Shown: piece after piece, positions 15,246-21,959 of the stretch | Layout: every line of letters starts with the position of its first letter | How positions within the stretch are numbered: the stretch's first letter is position 1 | NCBI GenBank assembly: GCA_017513905.1 | Contig: JAFWMR010000009.1 | Span: 1 to 41,186, forward strand | DNA from: Candidatus Saccharimonadota bacterium | GTDB lineage: Bacteria; Patescibacteriota; Saccharimonadia; Saccharimonadales; Saccharimonadaceae | Length of the DNA stretch: 41,186 nt | Reading direction: 5' to 3' | Notes under the pieces: generated by a model | Seen by the model: the letters and a program-made list of their open reading frames with translations, nothing else | Told to the model about the DNA's origin: nothing | Databases searched by the model: none | Made by a program: the position numbers and the translations under genes

Positions 15246-16682
15246 GCTTGATTGATTTTCAACTTTTGTTAATTCACCATCCACCAATCTAAACTCTGTT
15301 TTGCGCATTCTTGTCGCTACGTCTTCCGTCAACACTTGGCCCTGTGAGCCAGTACGCGGAGCTTTATCAGGATCTACACCCATATCTCGCTCCCAAAAAT
15401 CCTTATCTGCTCCCACTACGCCATCAATCTCTTCGGACAGAGCTCTATGATCGCCCTCCTTTTCATGTGCAAAATTAGGTGCCACTACTTTTTCCGGATC
15501 ATATAGCAAGATACCCTTCGGACGATGCTCAGAGTTTTTAATCTCGTTTTTCCACATTTCTAAGTCCTTTGGGCTTATCACTAAATACATTTGTTCTACG
15601 GGGACAGAAACATCCCGGGCTTTTCTCAATTCTGCTTCGTATTGCGATTCGCGATATTCGCCTTCCTTCCGAGCGTGTCCTATCAGGAAAAGCATTAAAT
15701 TATCACGTTTGCGAGTTTCGGCTACTATTCCATTTACATCAAGCCCATCGCACACCGAACCTTTAAACATGTCTCGATCAATCATTGATTGAATAAATAC
15801 AGCAGACGGTGGCAAATACTTCTCATCAAAACTCTGCTGATGCAGTTGCTCGTCGATTTTAACGTGTCCATCTTCTCCAATTTCAAAATGTTTCCTCAAC
15901 TCTTCAGCCGGTAAACCACCTCTGTCGCAAAAATCCCTTAACAGCGAACGATGAAATCCGTATTCATCTGGTTCATCGCCATGGCTAATATTCACTCGTA
16001 GACGCATCAATCCATTGTCAACCGAAGCTATTTCGAAAACCGCAAATTCTCTATATCCCCACACCTCATACTGCTTTTTCGCTTCAAAAAATCTTTCCGT
16101 ATCAACTTCGTCAGAAACTTGTAATAGCTCATAGGGTGCTGGCCTTGATGGCACCACTAATTTGTCTCCTCCTAATACATCCACCGGAGCGGCCAAGAAA
16201 CCAACGATGTGTCCGTCGTCGCCAGCCAGAGCGCTTATTCCGTTACAACTCCAAGAAACACCCTCGTTTCCAGAATTGCGTTTCGTATGTACCTTTTTTA
16301 ACTCTTCTTGGATCTCATCTTCACCTATGCCTTCCGCCTCAAGCTCCGCTCGTCTAGCCGCTAAATTTCTTTCGTGTAGCGCTCCCGCATTCATAATCGC
16401 GCCAGATTCAAGTATTTTTTTTGCAGAATCAACGTCGGCGCTATGAAAGAGATACATTCCATCAGGAAATTCAGCCGTTAATTCGCCACCACGAGCCTCG
16501 GTCATATCTATAACCTCTACCTGCGGCGCAATCTCTTCCTCAATCTTGCTATTAGAGTATGTTTCAGGGTAATCAACCCGCATATGTTCATCAAAAGATG
16601 GTAGAGAACTAAGCTCCACGGCTCTTTCGCTAGACTGGCTCTGTTCTTTCGGGTTGTCGCCACTCGTTTCTAAAACGCTCAT
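15240..16682 (-). CDS. hypothetical 480-residue protein, possible ADP-ribosyltransferase-like domain
   Basis: No membrane helix or classical signal peptide. A disordered, Ser/Glu-rich N-terminus (1-65) precedes a domain at about 70-260. There, MYLFHSADVDSAKKILESG (His80), NEGVSWSCNGISAL (Ser143) and PSRPAPYELLQV (Glu185) follow the H-to-S/Y-to-E order of ADP-ribosyltransferase folds, where a strand with His is followed by a helix ending in SG. Between them is a charged helical insert (about 103-135). The second half (about 290-450) is mixed alpha/beta with another conserved-looking segment, RPKGILLYDPEKVVAPNF. Family assignment is tentative. Promoter TGA-TATAAC ends 6 nt before the ATG at 16682. 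Confidence 0.55.
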   Translation of the reverse strand: MSVLETSGDNPKEQSQSSERAVELSSLPSFDEHMRVDYPETYSNSKIEEEIAPQVEVIDMTEARGGELTAEFPDGMYLFHSADVDSAKKILESGAIMNAGALHERNLAARRAELEAEGIGEDEIQEELKKVHTKRNSGNEGVSWSCNGISALAGDDGHIVGFLAAPVDVLGGDKLVVPSRPAPYELLQVSDEVDTERFFEAKKQYEVWGYREFAVFEIASVDNGLMRLRVNISHGDEPDEYGFHRSLLRDFCDRGGLPAEELRKHFEIGEDGHVKIDEQLHQQSFDEKYLPPSAVFIQSMIDRDMFKGSVCDGLDVNGIVAETRKRDNLMLFLIGHARKEGEYRESQYEAELRKARDVSVPVEQMYLVISPKDLEMWKNEIKNSEHRPKGILLYDPEKVVAPNFAHEKEGDHRALSEEIDGVVGADKDFWERDMGVDPDKAPRTGSQGQVLTEDVATRMRKTEFRLVDGELTKVENQSSL

Positions 16683-16688
16683 ATTTAT

Positions 16689-16697
16689 GTTATATCA
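16689..16697 (-). promoter_or_regulatory. extended -10 box, leaderless start of the 16682 gene
   Basis: TGA followed by TATAAC (16694-16689 on the minus strand), with 6 nt to the ATG at 16682. Confidence 0.6.
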
Positions 16698-16723
16698 TAA
16701 TTCCCATCTTCGCTAAAGTGCGT

Positions 16724-16752
16724 TTGACTATCTTCACGAATAGTGGTAAACT
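16724..16752 (+). promoter_or_regulatory. promoter of the 16790 surface gene
   Basis: TTGACT (16724-16729), a 17-bp spacer ending in TGG and TAAACT (16747-16752). The leader is about 31 nt; only a weak Shine-Dalgarno is seen before the ATG at 16790. Confidence 0.55.
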
Positions 16753-16789
16753 ATAAGCATAAAGGTCATATAAAATAAAAACAGTTCAC

Positions 16790-19222
16790 ATGAAAACCAA
16801 AAGAAATCTTTGCAACTATTTGTTTGTCGCCATATCGTCAATAATTCTCTGTGCGGCTTCATTCGTGACTATTAATCATGCTCAGCAATCCTATGCGGAC
16901 TCAGCTGCCGATATGACGGAATTCGAAAAAGCATTCCAGGAAGTAGCATACGCGTATTACATGAGAGGAACGTCGCTACAATATAACATCGCTAAAGGTA
17001 CTATCAAATCACCGGAAGAGTCAACTCCGCAAGATAACAACTACCTAGCGTGCGCATTTTTTGTAGCAAATGTCTATCACGAACTCATTGGGCTCAGCTT
17101 ATCGCATAACGACGACGCATATTATACTTATGGTAGAGACTATATCGGGGAGAGACCCGAAGTAATTGGCTATGGAAAGTTACAGGAAAGTGGCGATTTG
17201 TTTTGGTATGATGGCAGCAAAAACAGCAGCGGAGAATTAAACGCGATAGAAAACCCCACGCAGGACTACATTATCTCCGAATTAAAGATTGGCGATATAC
17301 TCGAAATAGACGGGCATGTGATGCTTGTCTATGAATATATTTACGATAATGATAGGAATATTGTCGATGTGTATTTAATGCACTCAACTGTAGCCGGTAA
17401 TGCGTATACTAGAGCGAAGACAGACGGAGCCGTATCCGCCTTATACTATTACGATCAAGAAGGAATCAAGAAAAGCCTACCAATAACATACGCGCCTTGG
17501 GCAAGGTTGTATCGCATAGACCGCGATATGACAGATTTTTCCGAAGCATCAATCGCCAATGAAGGGACGGTGCAATTGACAACGTTCAAATATGAAGCGG
17601 AACATGGCAGGAATTCACTAATATTCGACAGAACAAATCCAGACAATGTATATAGAAACAATTATGCTATATTAAGATTTGTCACGACTGACGGATCCGG
17701 AAAAAGCATCCTAAACTTCAACGGTGGGTTTAGATACTTCGAAGGTGCGGACTCAATCAACGAAGTGATAGAATATTCAGACGGTGTTAAATCAAGAATG
17801 AATTATAGCAAACTGTATATCGAAAAAACCATAGATAAAAGGGATCACAATACGGTTTCAGAGAATGACGAACTAACTTATCAAATTATTATCAAGAACG
17901 ACAGTAACCAAAGATACGCAGAAGATCTAATTGTAACCGAAAACTTATCGGAATTCGTAGATTATCTCTCTGCTGCTAGTAGTGAAGAAGGACTCAGTGT
18001 TCAATTGGTCAACGATAAGTTAACTTGGAACCTCGGAAAACTAGAAGCAGGGAAAGAAATAATTCTTCAATATACAGTAAGAGTGAGAAACAACACAATA
18101 GGAAAAACCATTGAAAGTACTGGCAAGGTCGCAAAAATTTCGTCCGGCACCGTCAAGAATAAAGTCGGTAATAGCTTAACCGACGCTCAAGCAAGTTTAA
18201 TAGAAGAAAAATATGACGAATTAAAGGACGAATATTTTGGTAAAGAATTAATAAACAAAATCTACGAAGACTCTTTAGGATTGGACCTCGTACTCGATAG
18301 TTTTAATATGGTCACAACTAACGAAAACGACGAAAATGGGCTCATATATTACAACAATAAGTTTGGAAGTTGGATCAACTTAAATAACGATGTACGTATG
18401 TCAATCATTGAAGAGAATGTTTTTTCGAAGATGGTGCTAAATGGATACTTTAACGTGCTATATAAAAGTTCGACGACATATGGTCCATCAATTAATGGAG
18501 AATATATAACTATATATAGCTTAGCTGGCTGGGGAGATGAAGAAAGAAATAATCCCGATGACAGAATGAATACAGTTTATCCAGAGGACTTCGAGACAGG
18601 AGATATATTGATATACAATAATACAGATGATTATTCGTACTACTATGGCTCGGGTGACGAACAAAACATAAAGAAATGGGCAGTCACTCGCGAAAATGGT
18701 GACTATTATTACATATACATTGACGGGGAAGGCTTCGTAGGCGTTAACGCCGGTTTAGACGAGGGATCGGTTCAAGATGATAGAAACGAATTCGATTCCA
18801 CATATTTCGATTCAGAACATCAAAACATAACAATGATTTCAAAAAATGACGCCACAAGTTACGAAATCACAGACGAGATAAAAGAATGGATGCAGTATCA
18901 ATCCCTCTTCGGGAAGAATAGCTATGTTATTTTAAGGCCGTCCTTAATATTGGGCACAAGTCCAGATGATCCAATCGATCCTGACGACCCAGCAGATCCT
19001 GATGGCCCTGCCGATCCAGACAGCCCAGCTGACCCAGCAGATCCGGCTGGCCCAAGCACGCCAACAAGCGACCCAGCTGCGGTCCCAGATACAGGCGCCA
19101 ATGAAATAGGCGATGGCGGGGTAAGCGCCTTTGGCTTCACCGGGACTGTTGCTGTAGTACTAGTATTTATTGGCTTCTTGATTTACCACAATCATAAGCT
19201 GCATAAAGTTCTCGACCGATAA
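16790..19222 (+). CDS. secreted wall-anchored protein: NlpC/P60-like domain, DUF11 domain, VPDTGAN sorting signal
   Basis: 810 residues. A signal peptide (KTKR, hydrophobic core 11-30, predicted cut after SYA at 36) leads to a domain with the NlpC/P60 layout: Cys88 at a helix start (NYLACAFFVANVYHE), His176 (GDILEIDGHVMLVYE) and a third polar residue His198 (YLMHST). It is a probable cysteine amidase/peptidase. Next comes a DUF11-type beta domain (about 342-440, LTYQIIIKNDS...EAGKEIILQYTVRVRN). A second copy-like region (about 485-715) keeps the GDILIYNN strand but has no obvious Cys, so it may be inactive. A Pro/Asp/Ala repeat wall-spanning stretch (about 724-762) precedes VPDTGAN (765-771), a membrane helix (about 780-800) and a short tail. 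Likely acts on or attaches to a cell wall, perhaps that of the host. Confidence 0.78.
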   Translation: MKTKRNLCNYLFVAISSIILCAASFVTINHAQQSYADSAADMTEFEKAFQEVAYAYYMRGTSLQYNIAKGTIKSPEESTPQDNNYLACAFFVANVYHELIGLSLSHNDDAYYTYGRDYIGERPEVIGYGKLQESGDLFWYDGSKNSSGELNAIENPTQDYIISELKIGDILEIDGHVMLVYEYIYDNDRNIVDVYLMHSTVAGNAYTRAKTDGAVSALYYYDQEGIKKSLPITYAPWARLYRIDRDMTDFSEASIANEGTVQLTTFKYEAEHGRNSLIFDRTNPDNVYRNNYAILRFVTTDGSGKSILNFNGGFRYFEGADSINEVIEYSDGVKSRMNYSKLYIEKTIDKRDHNTVSENDELTYQIIIKNDSNQRYAEDLIVTENLSEFVDYLSAASSEEGLSVQLVNDKLTWNLGKLEAGKEIILQYTVRVRNNTIGKTIESTGKVAKISSGTVKNKVGNSLTDAQASLIEEKYDELKDEYFGKELINKIYEDSLGLDLVLDSFNMVTTNENDENGLIYYNNKFGSWINLNNDVRMSIIEENVFSKMVLNGYFNVLYKSSTTYGPSINGEYITIYSLAGWGDEERNNPDDRMNTVYPEDFETGDILIYNNTDDYSYYYGSGDEQNIKKWAVTRENGDYYYIYIDGEGFVGVNAGLDEGSVQDDRNEFDSTYFDSEHQNITMISKNDATSYEITDEIKEWMQYQSLFGKNSYVILRPSLILGTSPDDPIDPDDPADPDGPADPDSPADPADPAGPSTPTSDPAAVPDTGANEIGDGGVSAFGFTGTVAVVLVFIGFLIYHNHKLHKVLDR

Positions 19223-19266
19223 TCATATATCGTTGAAAGAGCAACATGCTTTTTTATCACAAATAG

Positions 19267-19275
19267 TGATATAAT
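19267..19275 (+). promoter_or_regulatory. extended -10 promoter of the slipin gene
   Basis: TGA followed by TATAAT (19270-19275). A short leader of about 19 nt contains the Shine-Dalgarno AAGGAG, 4-5 nt before the ATG at 19301. Confidence 0.7.
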
Positions 19276-19300
19276 CATAAGTAACATAATAAGGAGTTTT

Positions 19301-20044
19301 ATGGAGGCAACAGGTTTACTATTTATAATTTTCTTTATACTATTCTTTTTCGTTATACCGGGTATTCGCATAATCAATCAATACGAACGAGGGATCGTGC
19401 TGAGACTCGGTAAATATCGTCGTACGCTCGGCCCAGGTCTACGCCTAATCGTGCCATACATTGATAAAATGACTAAAGTAGATGTGCGTACTACTCCAAT
19501 GGATATTCCGAAACAAGAGGTAATCACTCGCGACAACGTCACGGTAAATGTTGATGCTGTAGTATATTTCAAAGTTCTCAATGCTGAAAAGGCGGTACTC
19601 GAAACCACTAACTACACCTATGCGACTAGCACTTTCGCGCAAACAGCATTGCGTGATGTGACTGGTAATTTTGACCTCGATGAAATTCTAAGCAAGCGCG
19701 ATGAGATTTCCGAAAAGATTCGCGAAATCGTCGATGTGCAAACAGACAAATGGGGCATCGACATCGAAAACGTTAAGCTACAAAATATCGAGCTTCCTGC
19801 CGACATGAAGCGCGCGATGGCCAAACAAGCTGAAGCCGAACGTGAGCGCCGAGCTGCTATTATCTCTGCCGAAGGTGAAAAGTCCGCCGCTAATGCAGTT
19901 GCTGAGGCCGCCCACCTACTCGCTAAAACACCAGGTGGTATCAATATTCGTACGTTGCAGACTCTAGAAAAGATTTCTTCAGATCCATCACAGAAGACTG
20001 TAATCATGCTCCCAAGTGAGTTATTCGAAAAATTGGCGAAATAA
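19301..20044 (+). CDS. slipin (SPFH/band 7 membrane protein)
   Basis: 247 residues. An N-terminal membrane hairpin (about 4-23) is followed by the SPFH core: INQYERGIVLRLGKYRRTLGPGL, VDVRTTPMDIPKQEVITRDNVTVNVDAVVYFKV, TTNYTYATSTFAQTALRDVTGNFDLDEIL, GIDIENVKLQNIELPADMKRAMAKQAEAERERRAAII. These are hallmark slipin/stomatin segments. The C-terminal helix (about 180-235) should drive oligomerisation. Slipins scaffold membrane microdomains and often go with an NfeD-type protease gene, which is not adjacent here. The stop abuts the convergent kinase gene's stop, and the terminator for this gene lies inside that gene. Confidence 0.95.
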   Translation: MEATGLLFIIFFILFFFVIPGIRIINQYERGIVLRLGKYRRTLGPGLRLIVPYIDKMTKVDVRTTPMDIPKQEVITRDNVTVNVDAVVYFKVLNAEKAVLETTNYTYATSTFAQTALRDVTGNFDLDEILSKRDEISEKIREIVDVQTDKWGIDIENVKLQNIELPADMKRAMAKQAEAERERRAAIISAEGEKSAANAVAEAAHLLAKTPGGINIRTLQTLEKISSDPSQKTVIMLPSELFEKLAK

Positions 20045-20683
20045 CTAAAAACAATTAGTAAAAATAGAGGGCTTTGGCTTCTCTATTTTTTCATATTGCT
20101 TTGGTGCAATCATATTCCAATCAGCTAGCACTTCTTCAACGCGAGCCAAGACATCTTGAGGACTATTGTTGCCATCAACCTCACGCACCAATACGCCGTT
20201 CATAGTTAGAACACGAATCATGCCAGTAATATTGCGGTCATATAGATCTTGGCGACGTTCAATAGCAGCGCGCGTATCATCAACGCGTTTACGAGCAACA
20301 AGACGCTTCCATAGCTCGCCACGCGGTACTCGCAGAACGATTGCTCCTTGCAAGTCTTTAATTTTTCCGTTCTCGATCATCCATTTAGTTTGGCGAAAAT
20401 CGGCAGGAAAACCATCGAGAATAATTTGGCTAGGGTATACTCCCCTAGATCTCCATTTGTATTTATTACTTACGCGATTAATGTCGGCAAGAGCAGCATC
20501 TAAGACTTTGACGGCTACCGCGTCATCAATAAACATCCCATGTTCGAGAGCAAATCGAATATCGCGGTCGCGCAGATTCATCAATAGATCACGATAAGAA
20601 ACCCAACCCCAATGGTATTTCGCGGCCAGAAGCTTTCCTTGCTCAGTTTTTCCAGCGCCAGGTGCGCCAAAAAGCGTAATCAT
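20045..20683 (-). CDS. adenylate kinase-family nucleoside monophosphate kinase
   Basis: 212 residues. P-loop GAPGAGKTEQG at 6-16 (the usual GKGT is GKTE), NMP-site segment ending LDGFPADFRQTKWMI, and a lid/Arg region LWKRLVARKRVDDTRAAIERRQDLYDR with the family's paired arginines. This matches adenylate kinases but is divergent in the P-loop and carries a basic C-terminal tail. Phosphoryl transfer to AMP or a related nucleotide is expected; specificity is uncertain, so I give no symbol. The last codons (KPKPSIF) double as the stem of a terminator for the slipin gene. The leaderless promoter supports the start at 20683. Confidence 0.82.
   Translation of the reverse strand: MITLFGAPGAGKTEQGKLLAAKYHWGWVSYRDLLMNLRDRDIRFALEHGMFIDDAVAVKVLDAALADINRVSNKYKWRSRGVYPSQIILDGFPADFRQTKWMIENGKIKDLQGAIVLRVPRGELWKRLVARKRVDDTRAAIERRQDLYDRNITGMIRVLTMNGVLVREVDGNNSPQDVLARVEEVLADWNMIAPKQYEKIEKPKPSIFTNCF
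20060..20091 (+). terminator. terminator of slipin inside the kinase coding sequence
   Basis: AAAAATAGAG (20060-20069) and CTCTATTTTT (20081-20090) pair perfectly over 10 bp around an 11-nt loop; the T run is part of the right arm. It lies in the last codons of the opposite-strand kinase gene. Confidence 0.7.
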
Positions 20684-20689
20684 AAAATA

Positions 20690-20698
20690 ATTATATCA
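20690..20698 (-). promoter_or_regulatory. extended -10 box, leaderless start of the kinase gene
   Basis: TGA followed by TATAAT (20695-20690 on the minus strand), 6 nt to the ATG at 20683; no Shine-Dalgarno. Confidence 0.68.
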
Positions 20699-20727
20699 AA
20701 TCCATTCACGGATGGTTATAAAAGTTT

Positions 20728-21303
20728 TTAATGTATCTTTACCCATTCGGGCGGATCCATATCGAATAATATTTCTGGTGTATGCAAGTTCACTATATCT
20801 GTGTCGACGCCGTAATAATGTTGATAAGTTGTATCAACTGATCCAAACTTTGCTTGGCTTTTCTTAAACCCGAGCTTTTTAGCGGTTTCCCAGACTGATT
20901 TTTCGTTCGATCCCTCAATCTCCATAAAGGTTGGAATCCATGGCCAGGTATCGATGCAAATCTCGACTTTTCCAAGCGTCCAAATCTCGCGTTTTGTCTC
21001 TTGGCGAGCCTTAATTTTTAGACCACAACCACGGAGAAACAAAATTGCGTCGTCATAATCATTTACATCAATGTTAACTTCTTTTGTTCCGAGTATGGAA
21101 TGATCATCACTGACATTCTTGTAAGTCATGACAATCTTATCCCCTTCATCCCGAACCCGAGCAAAAGAATGTTCGCCAGTATAGAAGACAGTGCGCCGCA
21201 TCAGAGTCTCAGGCTTCTCTAACTTCGCACCAAGCTCTTTTAGCCTAGAGCGTACTTCGTTTTTATTGATATCTAAAAACTGGGCCTCGATTTCATTCTT
21301 CAT
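20728..21303 (-). CDS. CYTH-domain protein (class IV adenylate cyclase/thiamine triphosphatase-like)
   Basis: 191 residues from the ATG at 21303 (MKNEIEAQFLDIN). CYTH enzymes bind triphosphates in a closed beta-barrel tunnel. The N-terminal ExExK motif reads EIEAQ, with Gln replacing the Lys; the later arginine and acidic residues are in place (FARVRDEGDKIVMTYKN, KRREIW-like KREIWTLGKVEICIDTWPW, FMEIEGSNEKS, GSVDTTYQHYYG). The reading frame runs open to 21396, but that longer form would add a hydrophobic segment from within the promoter; TATAAT (21315-21310) ends 6 nt before 21303, which settles the start. Substrate (ATP, thiamine triphosphate or tripolyphosphate) unknown. Confidence 0.85.
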   Translation of the reverse strand: MKNEIEAQFLDINKNEVRSRLKELGAKLEKPETLMRRTVFYTGEHSFARVRDEGDKIVMTYKNVSDDHSILGTKEVNIDVNDYDDAILFLRGCGLKIKARQETKREIWTLGKVEICIDTWPWIPTFMEIEGSNEKSVWETAKKLGFKKSQAKFGSVDTTYQHYYGVDTDIVNLHTPEILFDMDPPEWVKIH

Positions 21304-21309
21304 GCTAAA

Positions 21310-21315
21310 ATTATA
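21310..21315 (-). promoter_or_regulatory. -10 box, leaderless start of the CYTH gene
   Basis: Perfect TATAAT on the minus strand with 6 nt to the ATG at 21303. It rules out the longer frame starting at 21396 as the main product. Confidence 0.65.
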
Positions 21316-21358
21316 CACCACTAACAACGAAAGTACTGTGAGAGTATATATTATAAAC

Positions 21359-21949
21359 TTATGCGCGGCGGACTTTTCGGTGAATTGCCCAACCAAGTAG
21401 GGCTAGCATCGCTGCAATCGGGAACGCTATCAAATAGGTTGATTCATCAGCACCAGCACTAGATTTGCCATGGTTAGCACCAGTATCTGGAATATTTCCT
21501 GCGGTACCCTCAGCTGGGTCTTCGTCGGTAGGTTCTTCTCCGGGCTCTTCTCCAGGTCCAGGTTCTTCTTCAGGCTTTATATCGGCCGTAACGACGAGCT
21601 CATCTGACAAATCTATTGTCGTCCCGTCCGCGGTAGTGTAATCGCCAGAAAGGGAAACGGTTATTTCCCCAGTTTCAGTAGCCTGGCACTCGGCCGTGAA
21701 TTCTTGTTCTGCATCCAAAGCATCAGGAGTTGTATTAGCATCAACCAATGAGCAATTTTCGACTGGACCATCCGACGAGATATGAATGTTCCAAGCAGCT
21801 GCGGCATCTATAGAAAGTGTGACTGTAAAAGTATCTCCAACATAGACGTTCGAACCACTCGCAGAAAAATCTGCAATTGCATATGCGGGCGAGCCGATCA
21901 CGAGCGATGCGATAATTGCTGCTGGCGCAAGATATTTAATATTTTTCAT
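21359..21949 (-). CDS. small wall-anchored protein with cohesin-like beta domain and IPDTGAN signal
   Basis: 196 residues from the ATG at 21949, which lies 6 nt after GGAGG (21960-21956); an earlier in-frame ATG at 21955 touches the Shine-Dalgarno directly. A signal peptide (predicted cut after AYA at 24) is followed by one beta-rich domain at about 26-123 (SGSNVYVGDTFTVTLSIDAAAAWNI; two Cys at 66 and 88). The VYVGDTFTVTLSID start is like that of cohesin and related beta-sandwich domains. A Glu/Pro/Gly spacer (124-150), IPDTGAN (153-159), a helix (about 171-189) and RKVRR complete the wall-anchor layout. It is translated from the same mRNA as the dockerin-bearing S8 protease, so it may be the protease's surface receptor (inference). 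Confidence 0.75.
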   Translation of the reverse strand: MKNIKYLAPAAIIASLVIGSPAYAIADFSASGSNVYVGDTFTVTLSIDAAAAWNIHISSDGPVENCSLVDANTTPDALDAEQEFTAECQATETGEITVSLSGDYTTADGTTIDLSDELVVTADIKPEEEPGPGEEPGEEPTDEDPAEGTAGNIPDTGANHGKSSAGADESTYLIAFPIAAMLALLGWAIHRKVRRA

Positions 21950-21959
21950 AGACATCCTC

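Noticed and set aside
21304-21396. N-terminal extension of the CYTH protein
   Set aside because: It would be upstream of the predicted transcript start; family proteins begin at 21303.
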